From assembly GCF_963576545.1 (NCBI RefSeq), contig NC_083647.1, positions 7,977,007 to 8,041,006 on the forward strand: a stretch of DNA of 64,000 bases, read 5' to 3'. The DNA comes from Limanda limanda (lineage: Eukaryota > Chordata > Actinopteri > Pleuronectiformes > Pleuronectidae). Shown in pieces: positions 27,261 through 41,454 of the stretch (position 1 is the stretch's first letter; every line of letters begins with the position of its first letter). The notes beneath the pieces were generated by a model that did not search any database, was not told the origin of the DNA, and worked only from the letters and a program-made list of their open reading frames with translations. Both the position numbers and the translations under genes were made by a program.

Positions 27261-30200
27261 TGTTGCGTTTTTTTGAAGTCTCAATATGTTTGCAAGTGTT
27301 TACTAGTCTGTCTCAAGAGAGCCTTTCAGAGTTAATCGGCCTTTAAAGTGTTTGGTAAGTCCAGTTTAACATGTGCTGCTTCCGAGGAAATAAATTCATG
27401 ACGAGTGAAAACAAGTTTTTAGCTTCTCTCGATGATTCAGAAACTTCACAGGAAATCTGTCAGACAGCCAAGAATGAGGCCTGTCACAGATAATGAGCTC
27501 AAGACTACTGAGGTGTCAAGACTGTTGACTGTCTGAGAAAATAATTAGGAATGTGAATGACAGATCGATCGGCTCAGTACAGAGATTCAGCAGCCAGGAG
27601 AGTGAGCTGTTGACAGACGTCGAACTCGAACAAAGATTTTGGAAAACAGCCAAATGCTGTTACACTGTCAGATGGTTGTGAGAGAAAAATAAATCAGTGT
27701 GATCACTCACAAAAAGCACTCAATTCATCGGTGAGTGTATTTGGTTCACTTTCCCTCTCACTAATGTCTGAGTATTTCTGTGACAAGCAACACAAGGTGT
27801 GTTTTTATAAATATGTAATGACGGTGGTTTAAAATTATGTCATAATGCATATTTAATGCATACTTTACACAATGCATAATGTCCAAACACTCCAACCAAA
27901 CCACGGCCTCAGACTCACTCTTCCTCTGGCAGAGCTGGGGCAACACAGAAATTACACAGTACATTAAACAGAAAGCAGACAGAAGAACACACCTTATGTT
28001 CAGCATGCACTTGTTTAACCAATATGGCCAGGAATAGACCACCTCACATCTGTTGATGGATACATTGGTGGCACCATCTATCATAACAAATTGGTAATGG
28101 GCAAAGGTCATTTTATCACCAATCTTTACCCGGAGACAGCCTTATATCACTCCCTTCCACTGTTTTTTTCGTTGGCAAAGGTGGAATTCCAATTGAACCC
28201 ATACATTTTTATAATCTTCCATTAGCGACTACTCTCATTAAAACACAGAAAAGAGTTGGGGAGCTGTAGTGTTGCATCTTTGCACTGCAACTACAGGTGC
28301 TGTGTTAGCTAATAGTAACAAATAGTACAAGGTTATTTTTTTCCTTCTCGTCCGACTCAAGTCAGTAGGTCATCAGTTGTATGCGAGTCTGGACCTCTTG
28401 TTGGCTTTCCCCTTCCACCAGTCTCCTGTTCTTCCTCCTCATTTATTTTTAAATAATTGGGTATAGGCAGCTTTGGATGATGGTAGCAGCTAAACAGATT
28501 GTTTTACCAGCATCATGTGCACATGAAAAGTGCAGGTATGGAAGGACCGGCTGAGCAATTTCAACCACATCGGTGAACCAAGTACTCCTGCTGAAAAGGG
28601 CACAAAAAACAGCTTCATGATATTAATGCACTCACATGCATCTGAGATTTTACCTAACACACTCTCCAAATGGTTGTATATGCACATTTTAATGGAGCTT
28701 CATGTCCATAAAAATACCACATTCAGAAAAACATAGCCCATAAACGAGGACCCAAACCACCGTCCATTCTCAGGCATTTCAACTCACACACAAAGAACTG
28801 CAGCTACCGATATGACAAAGAGTAAGGAGGAGTCATAATAACATTTGTCATTTTTCTCTAGGGACAGAAGACAGATGACACCAAGGCGCTGGCGGTAATG
28901 CCAGGGTGCATTCCTGAGCGAGCCCTCAGGACAAATACATTTAGCCCGAAACCACCTTATCTCCTTACAACCTCTTTCTTTCTCTTTCTGTGCAGCATCA
29001 CAGTAAAGTTAGCATCACTTCTCTCACCTTCTCCGGTGTAATGTCTTCATTTCTAAAACAAAGGAAGGATTCCTGAGGAATGGGCTGAGCTCATGCTCCA
29101 GTGGAGCAAAGTGCTCTTCAGCTAGCCCTGTATCTTCCATCACAGCCTGGTAATTACGGCTAACTGACGCAAATTGAGTGGGCTAGCCGTGCTTGGGATA
29201 AACATCATGCCTCCTTTTAAAAAAGGGGGGAAAAAGGATTCAGAGGGTATGTTTGTTTTCACTTGTCTTGGACAACATGCGTTTTTACAGAGAGAAAGCA
29301 AGTAAGAGGTTAGACACTCATTTTCAACTCCACATTATCACTCAGTATGCCAAGGAGAGGACCACGGGTCACGGCCTTCACAGACTTGTCTCGGTGAACT
29401 CCCACTGCCCTCGGGTAATTCCTTTAAAACAGTGAGGCTGGTATTTACCCACAGTGAATCACACTGCATGGCAGATGTCATGTCTGATTAACCAGCTGCA
29501 GAGCATGTTAAGTGAGGATGACACTCTAGGTAGTGTGCTTTCCCTTTCCTCTCAGAGCCATGCACGATAGACACGAGGCTTCAGACTATCTCCCAGGCAC
29601 TTGTCAGTCAGCTGGGTGAAGCTCACTGAGCTGCCCATCCAAAACCCTCCTTTATCCACAGAGGAAGCAGATTCAAGAATCTGTTGAGAACTCCTGGCAG
29701 TGATCTTTCAAAAACAAAACCAAAATGCACCTCGACAGGAAAAAGTACAGGACCAACAACCGGGTGGATAACAAGGGCTAAGTTTAGTCAAGGGGGAGCA
29801 GCTGAAAGGAACTTGGCACTTGGTGCAGAGTTGGACAAAAGGTGAATGGAATACTGGACCAGAAGATTTGGGACACCCAAGGTGGTCTCCTTCAGGTTCA
29901 TGAAGAACACTTTCTCCTTTAGACCTCTCATAAACAGTGGACGTGATAACAGACAGACAAACAGCTGGAGGAGAGGCCGTAAAGAAGGGTTTAGACCTCC
30001 AGATATTGGCATGTGAATCTGTCTTTCCAGTGTTGTGACTGAAGAGAAGTCCTCCTCGGAACCGGCAGCTGCCAGAGCTAACATGGCAAACAGTCATGTT
30101 TTACGACATGTTGTTCCATACTGTATTATTTAGGGGTTTCTTTTGACCAGGCAGCTCTTATTTAAGTTTGTTTTGTTTAGGCGAGGAATTCCTTGTGACA

Positions 30201-33090
30201 GCACTTTGCACACAAGCATTTCTTTCACGCCCGCACAGAGATAAATTGCCACTGAGAAAAACACCGCCACCATACAACGCCTGAACTCTTGACAGCATAA
30301 ACACGAGGGCATATTTCTTTTATACACGCTCTAATTGTATGTTAGCTAGATATCATGATAGTGGGGTATACTATCCATTTTTCAGAGGCGTGCAGCAGAA
30401 AAATAACCCAATGACAGTAAAGCCATGACCCATAAATCTAGTTCTTATCGGGACATTCCTTCCAGTCTCAGATTTACTCACTTGCCTTAGAATTTCTATT
30501 TTCTACTTCTAGAATCCACTATTGCTTCACTAACTATTCCTCTTTCCTCTCTTCTATTACAAATATGCATCAACCCAACAGCGTTTTCAGAAACAAGTGC
30601 TTTAACAGGATTAGCACTAATTTGTGCTGAGTGGGAAGAGCTTTTGGGGTGGTTTGCAAAAGTACTGGGTATCTGAATGGTTCTTTTGTCCTCAAGGCAG
30701 ACTGGGCAGGGTCAGAGGTCACCTACCAGCCTGCTCCCACAGTACCTCTGCTGTCTGCCTGGATATGTGCCATCTAAATGCTGTCATGTTTGGACAATGG
30801 TCCAACTTTCTGCTGACTGACTCACGACAGCTTCATCATGTTGACCAATGATGTAATGGCATTGATCTTTGGGCATTAACGCTGTTACTATTTGGTCTTT
30901 GGATTATGTCAGAATAACTTTGCAAACGCTCAGCTTTGCCCTGAGAACAGACACCTTCAGATTTTGGAAATATGAAATCCAAAGTAAAGAAAAGGGCCTA
31001 GATGAAAACCATGCTCTCAGTACAACACGTCACTTCTCAGCTCTGTTTTTAAGCTACAGTGAGTCCAGGTGTGTAAACTGTAAAAGGGAGAACAGAGACG
31101 GACAGAGAATACTCCTGGGAAAAAAAAGAAAACTGAAATGGAAGGGCATTGCTCTTTTCCCAAACGCTCCCATTCAAAAGCAAGGTCTATATATTCCAGT
31201 TGTTATTACACTGACGACATGGGGACTGCTCTCCACAGAGTGCAACTTCAGCTGTACAGCTGACGGTAAGATTTATCACCACTTCTATCCTGCCATTCAA
31301 AAGAAACTGCTCAAAAGCACCTGGACTGACAGCGAGATCCGTCTTTGGCGAACACAGACTCAACCCCAGACCGAGTTCTCCAGCTGAGCTTTTTCCAGGT
31401 GTAAGAATGTACCTTCTTAAAGTCCATTCATAACAATGTAAATCAAACTTTTACGTCCCTAGGAAGCATTGCACATGCCCATGTATGGTGGAGTGTGTCA
31501 GGGACGTCTGATTGAAAGTCCCATTCTAAACAGTGCAGTTGCAGGGGGTACACCCAACTTGTATCGGACACACACACACACACACATGGTCATGGCGGTC
31601 TTGGTGTCTATGAAAACATCTGGGAGTCATCTGTCGTGCTAAAGGAGGCCCCCCTTTGAACAGGTGCGTGTCTGCATCCATGGCCCTATGGCCCTTTGAC
31701 TTGACCCTTGAGCTCTTGCTATGGTTGGGGAACTTGTTGAACCCAGTGGCTCCATTGGACACAGACGGTTCTGTCTGAATAACCAAGGTCATGTAACCTG
31801 AGACTGATGGTGGCGGTCATCTGGGGGTATATTCGCTGCTCTCTAATTACAGCTTCAAACAAACATTCGCTCTGATTTTTGATCAGGTAATGATAGGCCA
31901 AGGCCATGGAGCTACGAGGATTAGCTGATGTCATGACGTGCAGAAATAAACAAAACAGACTTGTAATTATGTATTTATAAAGGCAGTGCCAGCAAGAGGC
32001 AAGCTAACCTTTGAAACAAGTGTAACAAAAAAAAAACGATTCGGTCCTCTTTCAAAAGATTTTTATCACAAACCAGAGGAAGTGGATTCTCAAAAAATAG
32101 ACAACCAATTCTGCTCACAGATGCTTCGCTCCAGCTCGACCATAATGGGTGCAACCGCCCGAGCTAAAGCCACACTCTACACCGAGCTCCGCTGCTGAAA
32201 ATATATATCAAACTTAATCCCTCTGTTTCTCTTTCTTGGTACATGAAATGCTTGGAATGATGACCTCGCTGGGTGTTGCACTGAACTGCACCGAAACTGT
32301 CTCATGAGCCCTCCAGAGATGACAGAATAATAACAAACGCTTCCTGTTTATCTCAACAGTGGGTCAGAACAGTCTGTCCAGAGCCGCTGTTCATTCCAAA
32401 GCAAAATCCAGTGGTTATCAAAACCTTAACGTCGTAAGCAGCATTCTCCAATTCTGACAGCAACAGGGACATACTGCTAATTTAAGCAACACCAAGGTAA
32501 CAGTCGACCTTTGACCCGACAGCCTCGCTAAGCACACATGCCTCGTGTCCCGTCCAACCACACAGCGAGTTTGTTTGTGTGTCCAGCTGCCTCTTATTTG
32601 GTGGGAAGATACAGACATGCTGTTACACTGATTTACCATCACCCTCAGTTAAGTAGCTCTTTGCCACATCCTGTTCCCCAGCTGAGAGAGGGGCTCCCTA
32701 AAAAGTTATACTACATTAGACAGTTCCATGGACTAGGCTGCTGTCCGCTGGGTCAACATGCCCCCTCAGTAGCTTGAGAGGAACTGAAGGGTCCTTGAGA
32801 TGCTGATAAGCAACACTCCGCTCTGTCTGCAGGAAGCTGTAAGAACATATGTAGAAACACTTTGTGAGGGGAGATTACACCCAATAATTGATAAGAACCC
32901 GATCTTAATTTTTCCGTTCATTCTTTCCCATCTATCTCAGAGTGCACAAAGAGATATCACATCTGTAGAACAACCTGTCCTTCACATCTGCTCCTGTTCT
33001 GCACTGTTTAACTGTCTAAACCATATGTAGATAAAACATTAGAAGAACAACTAGTACTATTAGATACTTGGATACTGGATACTACAACTA

Positions 33091-33270
33091 GATGGACGAC
33101 ATGACTGTTCCCCAAAAGTGAAGCCAAAGTGTATAGGTTATAAACCCTGCCTTTTCTATGTTAGTGGATGAGATATGGCCCAAACTAAAAACTCAAAGAA
33201 CACACAAAATATTTTTTTCGGTTTCTGTCAATTTAGGTAGTTCTAATCACACTGATATTTGTTAAACTGC
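33091..33270 (+). repeat. Fish interspersed repeat fragment (AAAGTGAAGCCAAAGTG)
   Basis: It starts GATGGACGACATGACTG, then AAAAGTGAAGCCAAAGTG, TTATAAACCCTGCC, and ATGGCCCAAACTAAAAACTC. The minus strand of 7640-7890 shows the same phrases in the same order, which supports a shared repeat origin. Confidence 0.55.
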
Positions 33271-36200
33271 TAATACTTCCATTAAGTTTGTTTTTTATTA
33301 TTTATTTGATACTATGACAACCGGATGAAAAGTCAGGATTGACAGCTGATACTCTCTCACGATAAGACTTTGAGGTAAACTCATTAGAAATGGTGCAATT
33401 ATCGCCAAAAGAACTATTGCAGTTTAGTTGTGCACAGTTTTTCTGTTAAACACACCTTTTCTTTGACCTCAAAATGAATAAGCTAATATTTTGGCAAGGA
33501 TATTGTCATTATGACTGATAGTTAATAGGCAAACTATGAAAATTAAGGGTTAGGGTTAGAGTTTACATTGCTTCAACATGCTGTGAGGTTTGTGTTTGTG
33601 TAATTGAGTGATTGAGTGAATGATGTGACTGTGGGAGCACACGTGTATCATCTTCACCCGTGTCTGCTCTGAGTGACAGTGTGAATACATATAGCTCCCT
33701 GCTGCATGGAGGCGTGCCGGGCCGGCAGAGGTGGAGGGGATCGCTGCTGAGGGCGGCCATTGTGCGCTGATTACCCACAAGAGGGGTAAATGATGGTGTT
33801 GATTAAATCCAGCTGAGCCCAGGGCGGGCTCCTGGAGCGGCAGGCACACGTGCCGCTGAAATGCATCTGGCCTCTCGATGACACACGCTGACAGGCCGCT
33901 CCTGCATACTTCATTCTCTCAGCCTTTTCTGCTGATAAACACACACCTATAAAGCTTGTGGAGCCAGGCTCACAAGCACGTCTCTCCTCAGTGAGGTTAT
34001 GCCAATGCTCATTAACTAAAATCTTAACTCTCTAAAACCATACTCGCTACACTACATACTTTCCTCTGACTAATATTATTCCTGTAAACCAGAGGCCGAT
34101 CCTTTTGTCTCTTGACAAAGTAAAGCTGCTTTCAGACAGACCAGTAGCTCAGCGTGTGTTTAAAATCCTTTCAGTGAGAGATGCAAGACCTTGCCCAGTG
34201 TTGTGGCATCTGATAATCCTTTCATCAAATTAATCTGTGACTGGACTTTATGGATCATGTTTCAACACTTTCATGCGTGTCGTACCAGTACATTACACAA
34301 GGCATCCACCTTTGCTGTTTTACTGTTCTTCTGTGGTTGTATGGGAAACAAAGTCTAGTTCAGGTCAGGTAAGGATTGTGAATAAACATGAGCATGAAAA
34401 CATTAAGAACTTTTTCTGTATCAAACCAGACCACAGCCTTTCCCAAACATTAACCACGTGCTGTGAGAGCCTAAACATGAACATTAAAAACGTAAATACT
34501 GCGGCAGCAACTACATGTGGATAATGTATTGGAAGATCGGATATTTTGGCAGACAGTAAGTACTCTGTGAACGTTTCACTGATGCAGTTTGCATCAACAT
34601 ATTTTAGACTTGCCAAATGCATAAATATGTGCTGTTGGGAATTAGGACGGGACGCCTCCTTACACTTTTTTACTTCAGACGTGGTTAGACCGCACTTTAC
34701 GCAACATACCCCAGTCTAAAAGGCCCTTAAGGAGTAACAACACGCCTTCAGTTTTAGCTCTGCGTTAATCTGGTCCTCACAACTACAACACAAACACACA
34801 CGTATTTGTATTGGATCAGGAGTACTCGTAGTACAACCTCTGCCCACCATCGTGAGCTCTGTATCCTCAAGGACGTTTTAACTGCATTCATGTGTAGCAT
34901 CCAGCATCGTCCAGGCCAATTCCTATAGACATCATGTAGTCACTATATACTGTATTCATTCAAATGCAGTGCAGATGTTTCCATACCCATGCTTCAAAAA
35001 TGCAGAGCGGTGCAGAAATATGAGTGCAGGTTAAGGGCGGAGAAACGCTGTCACACTATGAGCAGCTGTCCCATTTGTAAATCCTAAACAGGATGAAAAC
35101 CTGACCGGAAAAATAAAAAAAATTGAAAGCCTTGACCTCCGTAGTACAAATCTGGCTTAATCACATCTGCTCTGGCGATGCACAATCAACACACATTGTT
35201 TCGATTACATGCTATTTAAGTTAAATGGTCAGGTTGGGCCTCTAAATTGTTGTCCCATTGCACGCTGCAACAAAAATGTGGGTCAGCAAATTTGTTTCCC
35301 CTCTGTTGCTTTTCCTCTCCCTGCATCTTAATTTCCTTCGTAGAACAATGAGTCTGACATTTTTTTTTTTACCTCCTGAGACCGAAAGAGCTGTAGTGAG
35401 AGCTGGCATTATTATGACCACAATGGTCACTGTGGTGCACGGAGTCAGTTAACGCACCCGCCCTCCAAGATGCATGGTGTTGATATGAAGTCTGGAACTC
35501 ACTGACCTTGCTTCATAACCCCCATGTCTTCCTTTTATACACCGCTCAAAGCAGCCATTTCAATAACCATGAGCATTGATTGGAAGGAACGAGGGAGCGG
35601 ATCGATGAAGAACAGGAAAAAGGGCTCAAAAGCAACTCGATGGCCTTCTGCCGTCAGCAGCCTCTGCTTTTGAGTGGCACTGTTCTCCAGGGGAGACAAA
35701 CCGGCTTACTCAGCCTCGTGTTCTACTTTCATCTGAGGCAACTGTGAAGAAAGGGAAGCAAAGCCGAGCTGGAGAGGTGTCTGCAACTGTTCATCCGAAC
35801 TCCAACACCGCAGCTAAAAATACACTACAGTAGGAGCTCTGACAGTTGATACGCCATTACTTTTGAAGATTTTAAGTAGAAGTGAAATCTAATGAGAAAA
35901 AGGAGGCGAAGATAAGTCTGGGAAATGTACTGCACATTGCTGACCAGTGGCCAAAAGGACGAGACAGATTTATGACCGGCATCTGTTTTAATAATTTGTC
36001 AACTGGGCTCTAAGTGAGTTTGCTACGTACGTGTGAGTTCAAATCTATGCAAGACACAAATGAATCACAGCGGGGGTTTCTTAGCTTCCTCCGTTCTTTC
36101 CTGGGCCGGGCCTCTGATCAGAACAGCGATTTTCCTCTTCCTCAGGATCCTGGATGGAATGTCAGGAAGGCAAGGTAATGACGGTTAGGGTGTGTGTGAT

Positions 36201-36682
36201 CCTTTTCATTCATGTGTTCTAAATGCACGTGTTTCCATTCAGACTGGGGTTCAAAAGTCTGACACCAGCGGGAAACCAGTGTAAGACTTGAGGAAGTGGA
36301 GGACGTGTGTTCATGTAACAGTGAGTTATTGTCGTAGAACAATGTAAGACGTCTGATTTCTGCATATAATTCAGCCAATGTTGAGAAAATTCATTGACAT
36401 TCATTGGATCTCAGTGTTTCCGTAGCATTACTGCTCCATATTTCGAACCAACACTTGTGTGGGCTGCTCACAGACCTCAACGGTTGTATTTGTCTCTGGC
36501 TGAAAAGGTGGAAAAATGGACCAGATAGAAAAATACGGCTCCCTCTTGCTTATGTGGCTCCTGCGCCCTACTGAGGAACTGCGGGAGCGCCATCCAAAGG
36601 GTGAGAGATAAAGAATGCACTAGATTTCCTGCCTCGCGGCACAGCTCTCCCCGAGCATCGCCCGGTTTATGTACTGCGGCCT

Positions 36683-36696
36683 GTCGCCAAGGTAAC
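36683..36696 (+). promoter_or_regulatory. RFX-type X-box motif
   Basis: GTCGCC-AA-GGTAAC matches the full RFX consensus GTNRCC-N(0-3)-RGYAAC at every constrained position. It sits in a GC- and CpG-richer island (about 36540-36720) inside AT-rich intron 1. RFX factors regulate ciliary and neural genes. Whether this site is used, and by which gene, cannot be judged from sequence alone. Confidence 0.4.
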
Positions 36697-37863
36697 CTGG
36701 CAGTGAATCGGGGCGCAGTGCAAGAGTGGGTGTGATCCAAAAGAGTGAGAGAGACAGAGAGAGAAGGAGCTGAGGCAGTTTTAGAAACAGACCTGGTGTA
36801 ATTTTTGAAAAAGCGATTTTTATAAGGAAAATGATTCATACAACACACTTTGAAATATATTAACCTCATGTTTTCATCTTTGTATTTGGAGCTGCATCAT
36901 TCTTTCCCTCGTTGCTCTCAATCATGGTGATACTGTGTTGCTTAAGTCCAAGCTTTGTCTTTTAATTGACTTAACAGGAGTCTTATGGAAAATCTCCTTT
37001 AATTCTCATTGACTAATTGGATTTGAGTCATTATTCCCCCAATATTTCACCGAGGCCTTTAAGTTGATATAAACAAATTAACTTCTGTCACTTCCTCTGC
37101 CTCCTGACATTCAAGAACCACTATAAAAAAACAAATAATTAAATCACTGTCCATAATAAAGCTGATCTCATGCGAGTGTAATAGCCCGGATCACTCAAGC
37201 AGTTAATTGTGCATTTCAGGGATTTTGTGTGGTGGGGGTGAAGTGTGCATCATTTGATACAGCAGCATTAATGTCTGCACCGAGGGTCCAGTCTCTCTAA
37301 TACCTCTAATCCACCCCCTGCTGCGTGTGTAGATGTGGTCAAGAGCATGGTTACACTCTGCCACTGTGTTGTTGTTCCCCTTCCCCTGATGATCGGTCTC
37401 CTACATGGCACAGCTAATTCCTCTGGCTGCTGGACAATGGGACAGTAGGGGGTAAAGAAAGAGGGGGCTGAACAATGATGATGGAGGTAGACGGGACATT
37501 AAGAAGCCATTTCTGAGATGGATCACTGCCTGAGGGCTCCGATACGGCATGAAAAGGGGCTTTTGAAGACAATGAGGATGTCATTCCCTGCATTCAGCGT
37601 GTGCCTTAAAGACTCAGATGATTTGGTGCACAGGTCAATGGCCTTTAGTTTCTCTATCCATCACTCCATTACTGACAGGCTGAGGACCTATCCGCACACG
37701 TGCAAGCGGATATTGTGCAGAGATTCTTATTTCTGTATTCCTGGCATTTCCTATTGAGAACTGTCTTAAAAAGGAAAATACACTCTTGACTTTTAACTTC
37801 ACAACAGAAATGTAAATACAGGTCACAGAAACCGGTGCAAAAAGCACATTTGGTCTTCTCTCA

Positions 37864-38140
37864 ATTATCTAAACCGTTTATCCTTTGAGGGTAACTGGAG
37901 TCAATTCCATCTGACATTCGGCAAGAGGCGGGATACACCTGGTCAGGGCCAACATACAGAAACAAAACCATTCACACTCACACTTATGGTCAATTAACCT
38001 AACCCCAAGGAAGCTGGAGTTCCCAGAGAAAATTCCATTGAGAGAACATGCAAACGGGGAAAGACCCCTGCCAAACTGGGATTTGAACCAGAAAACTTGC
38101 TTTGAGGAAACATTGCTGACCACTGCAGCACCGTATAAAC
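37864..38140 (+). repeat. Fish interspersed repeat, near full length
   Basis: The stretch runs from ATTATCTAAACCGTTTATCC through TTGAGGGTAACTGGAG, CCATTCACACTCACACTTAT, GGTCAATTAACCTAACC, AGAACATGCAAAC and GGGATTTGAACCAGAA to CCACTGCAGCACCG. This ordered set of phrases belongs to a very common fish interspersed repeat. The family name is not certain. The GGGATTTGAACC phrase resembles a tRNA T-arm but there is no tRNA fold around it. Confidence 0.75.
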
Positions 38141-39829
38141 CCCAGGACATTGGTGCTACATCTAACTCAATGACTAATTCGTCAAAAGCACAATTGGAGT
38201 CGAGTTAGTAATTATATGGGGTTTGAAATCAAAAAAAAGATGAGGCCTTGCTTGATATTTCCAAACAATGCAATCTCACATTTTGCACAAGCAAGTCTTC
38301 TCTAACACACAAACATAAATAATCCTCATAAACACAATGCAGAGTTATACAGACACTATCCAAAAATAACCTGCTCTCCATGGTTGCTAGGAAATGCTCG
38401 GGTCATCTGAGTTTCTCCTGCTGGCTTCTGTGATTTGTTTACCCCCACACTTCCTGAATGCTGATGGCAGATAGTCTTCTGGTTTATACAAGCTGAAGGA
38501 GAAGGAAAACAGCACAGTGCTCCAAGAGGCTACCGTACGATGCGAAGGAGGATGAAGAGGAGGAGGAGGATAGGAAGCCGGGCAGTATTTTGGTAACCAA
38601 GGGAACAGCACAAAGGGAGTCACCTGATGTCTACATGTGATATACGCCACGAGGGAGTGATGGAGCGCATGTCGGAGGAGGATGACGACTATTTTAGCAG
38701 GCTTCCTCCCCACCCCGTCCAAAGGAAAGCTTGACTCTACATGAGTACCTGTGTTTCACATCAGTATTGATCGTGCCATGCACACAGGAAAACCCCAAAG
38801 AGCAGGTCAAGAGGGAAAGTTGGGGCTACCGTTGAAGTTGAATGTAAGAATAACAGACGTAGAGAGGAGAAGAAGGGGGCTGGTCGAGCTTAGTTATGAT
38901 GGAGAGCATTAACAGAGGCTAAATCTGGAAAAGAGGACAGTTTATAATGTAGCACAAATAAACGCCTCGCCTTTCAACAGTCCATTTGAAGTTCACTGCC
39001 AGTGCAAACCTGGGCAAGATCAATCTGCCTCTCTCCGGGGGGATAAAAGCAAAAGGCCCCATTTCAACAAGCCTCTCCAGGGACAGACCCCTATTCATGG
39101 GATCACTGAATGCTTTAGTTGTTGCCAACATGCGGTCTGTCACTCCGTGAAAAGGGAGTTTTTGAAAAGAAGTTGCAAGGGATGAAGGAATTATGGCTCG
39201 ACTCCACTGTACGGATGGTGTTCGTCTGTTTAGCCACTTGATAGCAAAGAGACAAAACTGTTCGTCATCCTTCCTGGATGCTTAACTGCAGCTCACTCAT
39301 CCATCTCAGAGCTCAAACAGAGTGAGATGGCCGTTAGCTCAGAAGATGCATTAGAGCCCTGCAGAGTACAGTTAAAGTGCCTGTCACAGCTTTTTGATCT
39401 ACTTATGAGCCCCATAAAGTCATGACATGATTGCAAAGAAATGCAAGAGAAGCTACATATGCCAAACTTTGTAATCCCAATGTCTGGACAAGAGTTATGA
39501 TGGTGTTTATCTCACAGAATGTTTTACTGTTTAGTAAGGGCCTTTGGTTTTAAACGAAGCAAGATCACTAGGGAGGTTTTGTAGGACCCTGTACGTTTTA
39601 AACAATATTTTATTCTTCAGGTCAAACAATTTATGGTCGAATGGTTTCCAAACCCTGCAGGTGAGGATAAAATAACTTTATGATGGATTACTGGTGAAAA
39701 CAAGGTGAATTATATTTAAGAATATTCAGGTCAATATATAAATTGCCATTTTGACTATCAATTTGCACTAAATGGTAAATACCGACCTGTGAAAATGTAT
39801 TTTTTGAAATGTTTTCAAATTTATTGAAA

Positions 39830-40500
39830 GTCAAAAACTGAAGTTTATAGAATAGATATACTTTGGCACACCTGCGATACTTTTCTGGTAAAGTGTCTGC
39901 AAGCTTTCCACACCTGGATTCGAGCACTTTATTCCATTCTTCCTGGCAAATCGACTTAAATGCGATCAGATTGGATGGGACGAGTTTGGGAACTGCTGTC
40001 TGCTGTTGTCTTGGCTCTAACCTTTGAGTCACTGTCATACTGTCTCAGGCTGCATGCAAGCTGGAGCAGGTTTTATTCAAGGACCTCACTGTATTTGAGT
40101 ACACTCATCCTTCCCTCAATTCGGATCACTCTGATGAAAAGGTCCCTAAAAATAGTTCACTTATTGTCATCAGACCAGAGGATCCTTCTTCTCCTCATGA
40201 TCTCAAGATTCCTTTAAATGCCATTTGGAAACCACCAAGCAACCCGTCATATGCTTTTCACTCAAAGTGGCAATCTACCATAAAGGCCTGATTGATGCAG
40301 TGCTGCTCAGATGGTCGTCCTTTTGGCAAGTTCTCCCATTTCTGCAGAGGACTGTTGGAACAGACAGTGAGACAGAAGGACCTGGTTGTTCCAAACTTCT
40401 TCCATGAGACAAAGTGATTGAGGCCACTGTGCTCCAGAGAAAACCTGGTGTTATACCTTTACCATGATCTTTGCCTCGCAACTATGTTTATCACAGAGGT
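39830..40500 (-). pseudogene. Decayed Tc1/mariner-like transposon with transposase remnant
   Basis: On the minus strand two transposase segments are recognisable. Near 40330-40265 the frame reads ALHQSGLYGR, the DNA-binding-to-catalytic linker phrase of Tc1 transposases, but it is broken by several in-frame stops. Near 39965-39860 the C-terminal phrase CQEEWNKVLESRCGKLADT followed by PEKYRRCAKV resembles the usual C-terminus around CREEWEKL. The central region expected between them, with most of the DDE catalytic domain, is largely missing: sequence matching TGGTCTGATGACAATAAGTG is followed quickly by C-terminal parts. The copy is therefore internally deleted and inactive. Inverted terminal repeats were not located, so the outer limits are approximate. 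Confidence 0.85.
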
Positions 40501-41454
40501 TCACCTTTTCAAAGGATTTCCAATAATGATCTTTGATTTTTTATTTCAATTAAGTTTACAGCATAATAATGTGTGCCAAAATAGTAAACCACACACATTT
40601 GTCATACCACTCGAATGAATTACAGTTGCTTGGTGCTGGGAGGCTTAGTTATCGGAAAGCCTGTCATACTGTATATTTAGTACAGGATTACAAAATGGAT
40701 CACATACTGAACTGTTGACTGTGCTGTGGGAATGACACAAAACCTGTATTTCAGGGGAATCCCATGAAACAAATGTGAAACAGTATCTACTGGTATCCAA
40801 ACCTTGACATGGTGACAAATAAATGCAGTGGCAACTAAATGCATTAAAGGGAAAACTGGAAACCACCCCCTGATATACAAAGCCACAAGCTTAGTGTAAT
40901 GAAGTAATTTCCTCTGCCGAATGACACAGTACTGAACCAGAACAAGTCTCAGTAGCAGAACAACAAACTCAAAGTTATAAACTTTACGTATGTAGGTTAA
41001 ATATCCAGCTTTGGCGTCTAAACATTCTCTGCAGTAGCTAAAGTAAACACACACCCCATTTTCAAAAGTCTGTGTCGAATCAAGATCCATATCTCAATCT
41101 CATCCCGTCTGATGTGACTTCATCGGTGTAAAGAAAACCCTGAGGATCTCCTTCCTCTGAAAAGATCAACTGTATAATTGAGACTATTAAAGAAGGGACA
41201 CCGATGGCGTTAGTGGTTTTGGGAGTCAAAGACACGGCAGAGAAATTCTTCTACAACTAAGGTTTGCTGGCATGAGAGGTGGGCCCAGTGCAGTGGTGGG
41301 GCTCAGCCTCCATGAGCCTGGAGGACCCCCAGGGAAAAGCCATTCCAGAGAGCGGGGGACTCTCACGGACAGTCGAGAAACTTTCCCACAATCAAACACA
41401 CAAACAGAGTCACACAGGGCAGCGAAAGGGACCCCTGTCCACCACGGAGACTGA

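Noticed and set aside
30869..31387. 172-codon plus-strand open frame
   Set aside because: It is not low complexity, but I recognise no domain and see no plausible promoter or splice context. A frame of this length is expected by chance in 64 kb.
38075..38100. tRNA T-arm-like GGGATTTGAACC
   Set aside because: It is part of the interspersed repeat at 37864-38140. There is no cloverleaf and no A box at the right spacing.
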